A DNA stretch of 64,000 nt from assembly GCA_963710495.1 (NCBI GenBank), contig CAVQAI010000012.1:1-64000 (forward strand), written 5' to 3'. Under the pieces are notes generated by a model that saw only the letters and a program-made list of their open reading frames with translations, did no database searches and was not told the DNA's origin. The stretch is from Bog-756 sp963710495. GTDB taxonomy: Bacteria > Actinomycetota > Acidimicrobiia > Acidimicrobiales > RAAP-2. Shown here piece after piece: positions 43,099-51,429 of the stretch; the first letter of the stretch is position 1, and the number at the start of each line of letters is the position of its first letter. Position numbers and translations under genes: made by a program.

Positions 43099-44556
43099 AT
43101 GCGTGCGAGCCAATTGCTGATTGGTGACATCTTCGCCACCGCCGCGGCGGCCGTACCCGAACGGACGGCCGTCGCCCTCGGCGAGCGCCAACTCACGTTC
43201 GCCGAGCTCGATGCCCGGGCCAGCCAGGTCGCTCGAGCCCTCGCGTCCATCGGGATCGGGCACCGGTCGACTCTGACGCTGTGGTCGGGGACCACCCTGG
43301 AGGCCACACCCCTGTTCGCCGCCGTGGCCAAGATCGGCGCGGTCTTCGTACCCGTCAACGGGCTCCTTGGCGAGCAGGAGGCCGGGGACATCTTCGCCGC
43401 CTGCCGCCCCGACCTGGTCGTCACCGACACGGACCGGGGCCTGGCCTCCGGCCCCGCCCACGGGATGACCCTCGAAGACCTCGGTGCGCTGGCCGACACC
43501 CAGCCGGCCGAACCGTTGGCCAGCCTCGAGCTCGGCGAGGAGGATCCGAACGTCGTGTTCTTCACCAGCGGGAGTACCGGCCGCCCGAAGGGAGCGGTCC
43601 TCTCCCACCGGACCAACTACCTGCGATCCCATCCGGGCGCCCTGCCCGAGCCACGGGGTGCCATGGTCTGCCCCTATCCCCTCTTCCACATGGGCGCCTG
43701 GACCATCGCCCTCCAGCAGTGGCAGGCCCGCGACGCCGTGGTGCTGCTGCAGTCGGCCACCGCCGAGGAGATCTGCGAGGCCGTGCGTCGCCACCGGGCG
43801 ACCCGCCTGAACTGCATTCCCGCCGTCTGGCAGCGCATCCTCGACCGCGCCGGGTCACCGGAAGCCTCGGACCTGGCCACCCTTCGCTTCGCCGATACCG
43901 GGACCTCCGCCACGCCCCCCGACCTCCTCGCCGCCATCGCCGATCTGGTCCCCGGGGCCCAGCTCCGGGTGTTCTACGGGTCCACCGAAGCCGGCGGGGT
44001 GACCTGCCTCGAGCACCGGGATATCACCCGCAAGCCGGGCAGCTGTGGCCCACCGGCACCCGGGGTCACGGTCCGGCTGGACGAGGGCGGCGAGGTCTGG
44101 ATCCGAAGTCCGGTCCTCTTCGACGGCTACCTCCTCGACCCGACGGCCACTGCCGACTGCCTGGTCGACGGCTGGTACCGGACCGGTGACATAGCCGACC
44201 GGGACACCGAGGGCTACCTGCGCATCGTGGGGCGGACCGGTGACCTCCTGCGCACCGGTGGTGAAGCGGTCAGGCCGGCCGAGGTCGAGGCGGTGTTGGC
44301 CCAGCACCCCTCGGTGGACCAGGTGGCCGTGGTCGGACTCCCCGATCCGGCCTGGGGCGAGATGGTCTGCGCCGTCGTGGTGGTGGCCGCCGGGCACACG
44401 GCGCCGACCCTGCCCGAGCTCCGCGAGCTGTGCGGCCGAAGTCTGGCTCCGTTCAAGCACCCTCGGGAGCTCCGCCTGGTCGACGAGCTGCCCCGCACCG
44501 CCTCGACCGGGCAAGTTCGTCGCCGCCTGCTGGTGGAACAGCTCGGTACCGGCTGA
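43099..44556 (+). CDS. Acyl-CoA ligase (ANL superfamily) with altered A10 motif
   Basis: 485 residues. Adenylation motifs: P-loop TSGSTGRPKGAVLSH (156-170), YPLFHMGAW, FYGSTEAGGV, WYRTGDIADRD and GRTGDLLRTGGEAVRPAEVE. It would activate a carboxylic acid to acyl-AMP and then acyl-CoA. The A10 motif, usually PRTxxGK with the catalytic Lys, reads PRTASTGQVRRRLL, so Gln stands where Lys is expected; carnitine-CoA-ligase-like enzymes also vary here, but activity is uncertain. First gene after the operator; 46 bp before the kor genes. Confidence 0.88.
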   Translation: MRASQLLIGDIFATAAAAVPERTAVALGERQLTFAELDARASQVARALASIGIGHRSTLTLWSGTTLEATPLFAAVAKIGAVFVPVNGLLGEQEAGDIFAACRPDLVVTDTDRGLASGPAHGMTLEDLGALADTQPAEPLASLELGEEDPNVVFFTSGSTGRPKGAVLSHRTNYLRSHPGALPEPRGAMVCPYPLFHMGAWTIALQQWQARDAVVLLQSATAEEICEAVRRHRATRLNCIPAVWQRILDRAGSPEASDLATLRFADTGTSATPPDLLAAIADLVPGAQLRVFYGSTEAGGVTCLEHRDITRKPGSCGPPAPGVTVRLDEGGEVWIRSPVLFDGYLLDPTATADCLVDGWYRTGDIADRDTEGYLRIVGRTGDLLRTGGEAVRPAEVEAVLAQHPSVDQVAVVGLPDPAWGEMVCAVVVVAAGHTAPTLPELRELCGRSLAPFKHPRELRLVDELPRTASTGQVRRRLLVEQLGTG

Positions 44557-44602
44557 CAGGGGGGTGCAGAACAATGCTCTGTGTGATTAAGATCGCCGTG
44601 CC

Positions 44603-45181
44603 GTGGAACGGGAGTTGATCATGACCGGCATCGGCGGCCAGGGCGTCCAGCTGGCCGCCGCCGTGGTGGCCCGGGCGGCCCTCCTGGAGGGCCGCGATGT
44701 CCAGGTCTTCGGCAGCTACGGGGGGATGATGAGGGGCGGTGCCACCGAGTCCACCGTGGTGGTCGCCGACCGGCCGGTCGAGGCCCCGCCCACGGTCGGG
44801 ACGACCTGGTCGGCGGTGCTCATGCACCATGAGCACGCCGGAGGGGTGCTCGCCCGGCTGGATCCACGGGGGATCGTGCTGGTCAACGGGGACGTGGTCG
44901 ACCGGCCCGACGTTCCCGACAGCTGCGCGGTGGTCGAGGTAGCCGCCGCCGAGATGGCCATGGCCCTCGGGAACGCGCTGGTCGCCTCGATGGTCATGGT
45001 GGGCGCCTATGCCGCCGCCACCGGACTGGTCGGGCTGGGCTCGTTGGCCGCGGCCTCACGAGCGTCGTTGCCGAGCTACCGGGCTCAGCACGCGGCCCGC
45101 AACGACGAGGCGCTCCGGGCCGGGTTCGATTCGGTCCCCCTCATGGTCCCGGCGTGGGCCGACGTGGTGGGGACACGATGA
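44603..45181 (+). CDS. korC: 2-oxoacid:ferredoxin oxidoreductase, gamma subunit
   Basis: 192 residues from a GTG; an ATG lies six codons later. The gamma-domain signature GIGGQGVQLAA (residues 9-19), FGSYGGMMRGGATESTVVVA and the later ALGNALVASMVMVGAYAAAT identify the third subunit of four-subunit PFOR/KGOR/VOR complexes. It overlaps the delta subunit by 4 bp (ATGA). In the complex it contacts CoA. Confidence 0.92.
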   Translation: MERELIMTGIGGQGVQLAAAVVARAALLEGRDVQVFGSYGGMMRGGATESTVVVADRPVEAPPTVGTTWSAVLMHHEHAGGVLARLDPRGIVLVNGDVVDRPDVPDSCAVVEVAAAEMAMALGNALVASMVMVGAYAAATGLVGLGSLAAASRASLPSYRAQHAARNDEALRAGFDSVPLMVPAWADVVGTR

Positions 45182-45441
45182 CCCGGCACGCGCCGGCCGT
45201 CACGCGTGGCACCTTGGTCATCGACATCGAAGGCTGCAAGGGATGCGACCTCTGCGTCGACAGCTGTCCGCCGGGGGTGCTGGTGATGACCGAGCACGAG
45301 ACCAATGCCCGGGGGTACCGCTACCCGCGCCTGCTTTCGGGCTGCACGGGGTGCCGGGCATGCGCCCAGATCTGTCCGGACTTCGTCTTCCAAGTCTACA
45401 AGTACGACACCCCGATGACCGTCCCCGTGGATCCGGCGTGA
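45178..45441 (+). CDS. korD: 2-oxoacid:ferredoxin oxidoreductase, delta (ferredoxin) subunit
   Basis: 87 residues with two complete [4Fe-4S] motifs, C20-x2-C23-x2-C26-x3-C30 (GCKGCDLCVDSCPPG) and C56-x2-C59-x2-C62-x3-C66 (GCTGCRACAQICPD). It passes electrons from the TPP site to ferredoxin. It starts at an ATG overlapping the gamma stop and ends in a 4-bp overlap (GTGA) with the alpha subunit. Confidence 0.92.
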   Translation: MTRHAPAVTRGTLVIDIEGCKGCDLCVDSCPPGVLVMTEHETNARGYRYPRLLSGCTGCRACAQICPDFVFQVYKYDTPMTVPVDPA

Positions 45442-46520
45442 CCAGCATCGCCACAGACCGCCGCCTGATCACGGGCAGCGAAGCCATCGCCGAGGCAATG
45501 ATCGCCGCCGGGTGCCGTTTCTTTGCCGGCTATCCGATGACCCCCTTCACCGAGGTCCTCGAGCACATGGCCCGGCTGCTCCCCGTCGTCGGCGGGGTGT
45601 GCATGAATGCGGAGAGCGAGCTCGAAGCCGTGGGCATGGCCTGGGGCGCCGCCGCCACCGGAACCCCGGCGGCCACAGGCTCCACCGGACAGGGCCTCTC
45701 CCTCATGCAGGAGTCCCTGGCCGAGATCACCCTGGCCCGTTTGCCCTTGGTCGTGCTCGACATGGCCCGAGCCCAGGGCGACTACTTCCAGGCCACCCGC
45801 GGGGGCGGCCACGGCGACTACCGCCACATCGTGCTGGCCCCGATCGACTCGGCCGAGGCCGTCGAACTGATCATCCTCGCCTTCGGCCTGGCCGAACGGT
45901 GGCGCAACCCGGTGCTCGTGATGGGCGACTACTACCTGGCCCACACGGCCCGCTCGGTGGCCGTCCCCGGTCCGGCGGAGCGGGTCATGCCGGAGTGGGC
46001 CCTCGATGGCTCGAGCGGCGGCTCCGGACGGGCGAAGCTGATCTCCTTCCTCGGGAGCACCAAGCAGCGCGACGACGTCGGCTACAACCTCTCGGTCCAC
46101 TACGCCGACTGTGCGGCCCACACCGCGGCCATGGCCGCTGAGGTCGAGCCGCTGGTCGAGACGGCCTTCATCGACGACGCCGACGTCGTGGTGGTGGCCT
46201 TCGGCACCCCGGCCCGCTACGTCCGGGCCGCCGTCCGCGAGCTCCGGGCCGACGGGGTCCTTGTCGGCTACGTGCGTCCCATCACCTTGTTCCCGTTCCC
46301 CTCGGCCGCCGTGGCCGAGGCGGCCGAGGGGAGCCGGGCGGTCGTCGTCTACGAGAACAACCAGGGGCAGATGATCGACGACGTGCGCCTGGCCGTGCTC
46401 GGCCGGGCCCCGGTGCACTTCATCGGCGGCCTGAGCCTGGACGGCTCCGGCTTCGGGATCGCCCCCGACCTCGACGTGCGGGTGCTCCGCCATCGGATCG
46501 AACGGATGATCTCGGCGTGA
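45438..46520 (+). CDS. korA: 2-oxoacid:ferredoxin oxidoreductase, alpha subunit
   Basis: 360 residues from a GTG overlapping the delta stop. PYR domain: FFAGYPMTPFTEVLEHMARL (31-39 core), AESELEAVGMAWGAAATG with the conserved Glu that activates TPP, TGSTGQGLSLMQES, and a C-terminal transketolase-like domain (VRPITLFPFP, VVVYENNQGQMIDDVR). This is the KorA/VorB type rather than single-chain PFOR. Confidence 0.93.
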   Translation: MTSIATDRRLITGSEAIAEAMIAAGCRFFAGYPMTPFTEVLEHMARLLPVVGGVCMNAESELEAVGMAWGAAATGTPAATGSTGQGLSLMQESLAEITLARLPLVVLDMARAQGDYFQATRGGGHGDYRHIVLAPIDSAEAVELIILAFGLAERWRNPVLVMGDYYLAHTARSVAVPGPAERVMPEWALDGSSGGSGRAKLISFLGSTKQRDDVGYNLSVHYADCAAHTAAMAAEVEPLVETAFIDDADVVVVAFGTPARYVRAAVRELRADGVLVGYVRPITLFPFPSAAVAEAAEGSRAVVVYENNQGQMIDDVRLAVLGRAPVHFIGGLSLDGSGFGIAPDLDVRVLRHRIERMISA

Positions 46521-47305
46521 GCGACTTCCTACCGACCGACCGACCACCGTCGGCCCCGGCCCGGCTGCTCGACGACTTCGTTCCCGCCCTCATCGACGTG
46601 GGCGCCCACCACCTCTGTCCGGGCTGCGGGGAGCCGGTAGCCATGCGCTGTGCCCTGGAGGCGGTCGATGAGCTGGGCCTCGTGCAACGGACCATCGCCG
46701 TCTTCGGGATCGGCTGCTACACCGCCTTCTCCAACAACCTCGACGTCGAGGTGCTCCAGGCCCTGCACGGCCGGGCGCCCTCCCTGGCCTCCGGAGTCAA
46801 ACGGGCCCGGCCCGAGACCGTCGTGTTCACGGTGCAGGGTGACGGCGACATGGTCAGCGAGGGTCTCCAGGAGGTGCTCCACACCGCCGCTCGTGGTGAG
46901 AACGTGACGTGCGTCATGCTCAACAACGGGGTGTTCGGTGAGACCGGCGGCCACATGTCGGCGGCGACGGTCGTCGGGCAACGGACCAAGACCAGCCTCG
47001 AAGGCCGAGATCCGCAATGCCACGGGCGGCCCATCCTGTTGAGCTCCCTGCTCGCCCACGTCGACGGTGCTGCCTACGTCGCCCGCGGCCTGGTCAACAG
47101 CGCCGGCAACGTGGCCCGGACCAAGAAGATGCTGCTTCGTGCACTGGAGGTCCAGGTGCAGGGGGCCGGGTTCTCCTTTGTCGAGATCCTGACCATGTGC
47201 CCCACCGGGTGGTTCGTCGAGACGGAAGAGGCGCCGGCCTATCTGGGGGACAACCTGGCCGCGGTGCACACCCCCGGTGTCCTGAAGGACGCCCTGGCGT
47301 CTTGA
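46517..47305 (+). CDS. korB: 2-oxoacid:ferredoxin oxidoreductase, beta subunit
   Basis: 262 residues from a GTG overlapping the alpha stop by 4 bp. TPP-binding subunit with CPGCGEP (34-40, proximal cluster region), GIGCYTAF, the Mg-TPP motif GDGD (108-111) ... NNGVFGETGG (136-145), and MCPTGW near the C-terminus, typical of KorB/VorA/PorB. With alpha, gamma and delta it decarboxylates a 2-oxo acid to acyl-CoA and reduced ferredoxin. Which 2-oxo acid cannot be read from the motifs. Confidence 0.93.
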   Translation: MSDFLPTDRPPSAPARLLDDFVPALIDVGAHHLCPGCGEPVAMRCALEAVDELGLVQRTIAVFGIGCYTAFSNNLDVEVLQALHGRAPSLASGVKRARPETVVFTVQGDGDMVSEGLQEVLHTAARGENVTCVMLNNGVFGETGGHMSAATVVGQRTKTSLEGRDPQCHGRPILLSSLLAHVDGAAYVARGLVNSAGNVARTKKMLLRALEVQVQGAGFSFVEILTMCPTGWFVETEEAPAYLGDNLAAVHTPGVLKDALAS

Positions 47306-48234
47306 CCGGGGAGACCGTGGCCGTCTACCGCGGCCGGTTCGGCGAGTTCGTGGCCCAGGGCCTGCGGGAGATGCTGCCGGGCACCGAGGTGGTCATGGCC
47401 GACAGTCCCGAGGCCGGGGACCGGGCCGATGTGCTGGTCACCCTCCTCGACGACGCCCCGGCCCTGGCCGGGGCGTTGGGACCCGGCATCCGCTGGATCC
47501 ACATCCTCGGCGCCGGGGCCGACGGGTTCCCCTTCGAGGCACTGGAGAACCAGGTGCTCACCTGCTCGAGGGGAGCGGCGGCGCCGGCCATCGCCGAGTT
47601 CGTCCTCGCCGCCATGCTGGCCTTCGAGAAGCAGCTCCCCCAGTCGTGGATCACCGGCCCGGTGGACCCCTGGAACTCAGCCCAGCTCGGTGGCCTCGAG
47701 GGGCGCACCCTCGGGATCGTCGGGCTCGGGGCCATCGGCACCGAGGTCGCCCGTCGGGCCCTGGCCTTCGCCATGGACGTGGCCGCGGTCCGGCGGACGG
47801 CGGGGCCCACCCTCGACGGTGTCTCGGTCTGCTCCGATCTCGCCACGCTGCTCGGCCGATCGGACCACCTGGTGGTGGCGGCGCCGGCGACCCCGGCCAC
47901 CCACCACCTCCTCGACGATGCGGCCCTCGCCGCGGTGAGGCCCGGCGTCCACCTGGTCAACGTGGCCCGGGGCTCCCTGATCGATCAGGACGCGCTGCTC
48001 CGGGCCCTCGGCGACGGGCGGGTGGCGATGGCCTCGCTCGACGTGGTCGAACCCGAGCCACTGCCCGACGGCCACCCCCTCTACCGGCACCCGTCAGTGC
48101 GGCTCTCACCGCACATCTCCTGGTCCTCGCCGCGTACGGTGACCCGGACCATGGCCTGCTTCATCGACAACCTGGCCCGCTACCGCCAAGGGCGCGACCT
48201 CACCGGCATCGTCGACCAGACGGCCGGTTACTGA
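47302..48234 (+). CDS. D-isomer-specific 2-hydroxyacid dehydrogenase
   Basis: 310 residues from a TTG whose TGA overlap with korB is four bases (TTGA); a GTG at 47317 is the alternative. NAD-binding loop GIVGLGAIGTEVA (141-146 core), substrate Arg223 in NVARGSLID, Glu in DVVEPEPLPDG and the catalytic His271 in SPHISWSSP. It would interconvert a 2-hydroxy acid and the 2-oxo acid used by the Kor complex. Confidence 0.9.
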   Translation: MTGETVAVYRGRFGEFVAQGLREMLPGTEVVMADSPEAGDRADVLVTLLDDAPALAGALGPGIRWIHILGAGADGFPFEALENQVLTCSRGAAAPAIAEFVLAAMLAFEKQLPQSWITGPVDPWNSAQLGGLEGRTLGIVGLGAIGTEVARRALAFAMDVAAVRRTAGPTLDGVSVCSDLATLLGRSDHLVVAAPATPATHHLLDDAALAAVRPGVHLVNVARGSLIDQDALLRALGDGRVAMASLDVVEPEPLPDGHPLYRHPSVRLSPHISWSSPRTVTRTMACFIDNLARYRQGRDLTGIVDQTAGY

Positions 48235-49088
48235 TGGGACCCGACGACATGGTGCTCTGCTCGGGCACGCTCCCCCGGGGCGTTCCCTACCGCCAGCGGC
48301 TGGCCGCCGCCGCCGATGCCGGTTTCGCCGCCATCTCGCTCTGGGGTCGCGACTACGCCGCGGCGCGGGCCGAAGGACTGAGCGACCGTGATCTCCGGTC
48401 CCTGCTCGACGACCACGGCCTGGCCGTGGCCGAGCTCGACCCGGCCTGGTGGTGGTTGCCGGGAGCGGACGACATCCACATCGACCCCCGTCACGATGGC
48501 GAGGAGGTGTTCATGTTCGGCGAGGACGAGCTGTTCGAGGTGGCCGACGTCGTGGGTGCCCGGTCGCTCAACGCCGTGGACGTCTTCGGTGGGTCGTGGG
48601 ACCTCGACGCGGCCGCCGAGGCCTTCGCCGGGCTGTGCCGACGAGGCGCCGAGCACGGGTTGGTGGTGCACCTCGAATGGCTCCCGTGGTCGAAGATCCC
48701 CGACCTGGCCACGGCTCTCGAGATCGTGCAGAAGGCCGGGGCGCCGAACGGCGGGCTCAACGTGGACGCCTGGCACCTGGTCCGCTCGGGAGGGCGGCCG
48801 GACGACCTGGCCGCCGTGCCCGGGGATCTGATCCTGGCCATCCAGCTCGACGACGGCCCGGCCGAAGCCGAGGCCAACCTGGTGGAGGCCACGCTCCACG
48901 ACCGGGACCTTCCCGGTGAGGGCGAGTTCGACCTGGTCGGCCTCCTCCGGGCGCTGGCGGCAACAGGCACGACGGCACCCCTCGGGGTCGAGGTGTTCAG
49001 CGACGAGCTCCTGACCCGGCCGCCCGCCGAGGCGGCTCGACTCGCCGCCGAAGCCACCCGCCGGGTGTGGGAGGCGGCGGCCCGATGA
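48234..49088 (+). CDS. Xylose isomerase-like TIM-barrel epimerase/isomerase
   Basis: 284 residues; ATG overlaps the preceding TGA (TGATG). The sugar phosphate isomerase/epimerase (AP endonuclease 2-like) fold shows RQRLAAAADAGFAAISLWG, VHLEWLPWSKIPDL (metal Glu), LNVDAWHLVRSG (metal Asp and His), IQLDDGPAEAE and GVEVFSDELL (metal Glu). Relatives include IolE, IolI and hydroxypyruvate isomerase, fitting a sugar- or inositol-derived pathway. Confidence 0.87.
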   Translation: MGPDDMVLCSGTLPRGVPYRQRLAAAADAGFAAISLWGRDYAAARAEGLSDRDLRSLLDDHGLAVAELDPAWWWLPGADDIHIDPRHDGEEVFMFGEDELFEVADVVGARSLNAVDVFGGSWDLDAAAEAFAGLCRRGAEHGLVVHLEWLPWSKIPDLATALEIVQKAGAPNGGLNVDAWHLVRSGGRPDDLAAVPGDLILAIQLDDGPAEAEANLVEATLHDRDLPGEGEFDLVGLLRALAATGTTAPLGVEVFSDELLTRPPAEAARLAAEATRRVWEAAAR

Positions 49089-50176
49089 GCGGGGTCGTCG
49101 TGTTCGGAACCGGCTTCGGCTGTCTCACCCACGTGCGGGCGCTCCAGGCTGCCGGCTTCGAGGTGACGGCTCTGGTCGGCCGCGACCCGGCCAAGACGGC
49201 CGAGCGCGCCGGCCTGTTCGGCATCCCCCGGGCCCTCACCTCGGTGGACGACGCCCTCGCCCTTCACGACGTCGAGGCGGTGACCATCGCCACCCCGCCC
49301 CTCACCCATGCGCCCATCGCCCTCGCCGCCATCGCCGCCGGCAAGCACGTGCTGTGCGAGAAGCCCTTCGCCCGCGACGCGGCAGAAGGCCGGTCCATGC
49401 TGGCCGCGGCGGAGGACGCCGGTATCGTCCACCTCCTCGGATGCGAGTTCCGGTGGGACGCCGGCCAGGCCCTGCTCGCCCGGGCCGTCCGCCAAGGGGC
49501 GGTCGGCGAGCCCCGCATGGCCACGGTCCTGTTGCACGTCCCGATGCTGGCCGACCGGGCGGCCGAGGTCCCCACCTGGTGGGCCGACTCCGACCAGGTG
49601 GGCGGTTGGATGGCGGCCCACGGCTCCCAGATCATCGACCAGATCCGGGTGACGCTCGGCGAGTTCGACACCGTCAGCGCGTCACTGCCCCATGTCGTCG
49701 ACCGGACCATGACTGCCGACGACGCCTTCATCGTCCATTTCCGAATGCGCTCGGGGGCGGTCGGCATCCTCCAGAGCACGGCCAGTGATTGGGGCCCGCC
49801 CGTGGTGATCACCCGGGTGGTGGGCTCGAAGGGCACGGCCTGGATCGAGGGGGTCGGGACGACCGTCCGGGTGGCCGACGCCAACGGGACCCGCACCCTG
49901 CCGGTGACCGACGACCTGCCGAAAGCGGGCGGCCCGCCCCTCCCCGAGGGTCTGGTCACCACCACCTACGAGCGCATGACCGCCCATGGCCTGGACTTCG
50001 GTCCCTACACTCGACTCGCCGAGGTGCTGAAGGCCCGCATCGAGGGCCGCCCCGATCCTCCCGGGCCCGCCGCCGCCACCTTCGTCGACGGGGTGAGGGA
50101 TATCGCCGTGCTCGATGCCGTCCGCCGCTCGGCGGCCGAAGGCGTCACCGTCGCCGTGGAGGACGGCCTTCCCTGA
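49085..50176 (+). CDS. Gfo/Idh/MocA family oxidoreductase
   Basis: 363 residues from an ATG overlapping the upstream stop (ATGA). Rossmann motif VVVFGTGFGCLTHVRALQAA (Gly-x-Gly variant), TIATPPLTHAPIALAAIAAG, the family signature KHVLCEKPFARD with catalytic Lys, and a C-terminal domain with GGWMAAHGSQIIDQIR, where the HGSQIID segment supplies the catalytic His. NAD(P)-dependent sugar or inositol oxidoreductase; last gene of the block, followed by a 130-bp gap. Confidence 0.9.
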   Translation: MSGVVVFGTGFGCLTHVRALQAAGFEVTALVGRDPAKTAERAGLFGIPRALTSVDDALALHDVEAVTIATPPLTHAPIALAAIAAGKHVLCEKPFARDAAEGRSMLAAAEDAGIVHLLGCEFRWDAGQALLARAVRQGAVGEPRMATVLLHVPMLADRAAEVPTWWADSDQVGGWMAAHGSQIIDQIRVTLGEFDTVSASLPHVVDRTMTADDAFIVHFRMRSGAVGILQSTASDWGPPVVITRVVGSKGTAWIEGVGTTVRVADANGTRTLPVTDDLPKAGGPPLPEGLVTTTYERMTAHGLDFGPYTRLAEVLKARIEGRPDPPGPAAATFVDGVRDIAVLDAVRRSAAEGVTVAVEDGLP

Positions 50177-50308
50177 CCGGCTCCTCCGGGCCGGTGGCCC
50201 GGAGGCCGGGCGACGGGCATCGTCTGTCGGCGCTCGGGCGCCGACCGGGCCGCTACGGTGAGCGTCGGAGCGCCACGAGGTCGCGACCGAACCGATGGGA
50301 GACCGGCA

Positions 50309-50767
50309 ATGACCACGAAGGCTGACTTTTCGACCGAGGAGTGGCAGCTCATCCTCGAGGCCCCGCCCAGCGCCGGCATGATCGTCGTCACGGCCCAGCG
50401 GGGCGGCATGTTTCGCGAGACCATCGCCATGGCCAAGGCCTACGTCGAGGCACGCAAGCAGCACGGCGAGAGCGAGTTACTGGACGAGATCGTGTCGGCC
50501 AAGCCCGAGCGGGATCACACCCACTACCACTCTCCTGACGAGCTCAAGCAGCAAGGACTGCAGCACGTCCGGGACTCGATCGCCCTGCTCGAGGGCAAGG
50601 CCACGCCCGTCGAGGTGGAGGAGTACCGCCAGTTCGTCGTCACGTTGGCTCATCGGGTCGCCGCTGCCCACCGCGAGCACGGGGCAGAGATCAGTGCGGC
50701 GGAGCAGGCGGCGATCGACGACATCGCCACTGCTCTCAAGCCGACCGGCGGCTCGGCGACGGCGTAA
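50309..50767 (+). CDS. Conserved helical protein of unknown function
   Basis: 152 residues from the ATG at 50309 (GGGAGA upstream). Mostly helical: FSTEEWQLILEAPPSAGMIV, RETIAMAKAYVEARKQHGES, LLEGKATPVEVEEYRQFVVT, and HREHGAEISAAEQAAIDDIA. The layout is like TerB/DUF533-type helical proteins found beside many actinobacterial and chloroflexal genes; function unknown. Confidence 0.78.
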   Translation: MTTKADFSTEEWQLILEAPPSAGMIVVTAQRGGMFRETIAMAKAYVEARKQHGESELLDEIVSAKPERDHTHYHSPDELKQQGLQHVRDSIALLEGKATPVEVEEYRQFVVTLAHRVAAAHREHGAEISAAEQAAIDDIATALKPTGGSATA

Positions 50768-50856
50768 TAGCGACCCGGATCTGAACGGGCCGGACGCGTG
50801 GGGAAGGCCGGGGAAGAGGGGATCGGCCGCGTCCTCGGGCCGAGGGGCTGCTCGGC

Positions 50857-51264
50857 TCAGGTCTCGAGCTCCCCCCACCCGAGCTCATCGGCCAACAGCA
50901 GCAGCACCCGGTTGGGTAACCGCTCGCCTCGCTCGAGGAGCTTCAGGCAGCCCTGGACATAGGTCGTGCGGGCATCGGCCATCCCCCGGGGTCGGGCGGG
51001 TCCGGCCGGAGGGCGTATACCGATGATGTCGGCCAGCCCCGACTGCGGGTCGGGCTGATCGGCTTCGTCGAGCAGCGACTCGATGACCCGGAGCATGTAC
51101 CTCCGGGGCGGCGATCCCTGCTCCCATCGCGCCACGGACTGCTGCGTCACACCCAGTTGATCGGCCAGATCCCGCTGCGTCATGCCTTTCCTCTGCCGGA
51201 AGACGCGGATCCGCTCGGCCAGGACCCCGTCAGGCTCGACTGAGTACTCATTTGTATCCACCAC
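50857..51264 (-). CDS. XRE family regulator
   Basis: 135 residues. Canonical helix-turn-helix ERIRVFRQRKGMTQRDLADQ then LGVTQQSVARWEQGSPPRRY near residues 17-58, followed by a linker and a helical C-terminus (TTYVQGCLKLLERGERLPNR) that is not a known ligand domain. No adjacent target is obvious; divergent from nothing within 500 bp on its left. Confidence 0.85.
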   Translation of the reverse strand: MVDTNEYSVEPDGVLAERIRVFRQRKGMTQRDLADQLGVTQQSVARWEQGSPPRRYMLRVIESLLDEADQPDPQSGLADIIGIRPPAGPARPRGMADARTTYVQGCLKLLERGERLPNRVLLLLADELGWGELET

Positions 51265-51429
51265 TTGTACACGCTAGTCATGGCTGGTCCGGTTGACAAG
51301 GGGCCCGTGCCTGGATCGCCGTGTGCCGTTGTCGAACTACATCCGTGTCGTTCACACGTGGCGGATATGTGTCTCCGCCCAGGTGGCGCGGGGTGGGCGG
51401 TGTTTGGCCCCCGAGGACGGGAGACGGCC

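Noticed and set aside
45396..46547. Long minus-strand frame opposite korA
   Set aside because: Mirror frame of a confident gene; composition dominated by His/Gly/Arg, no motif.
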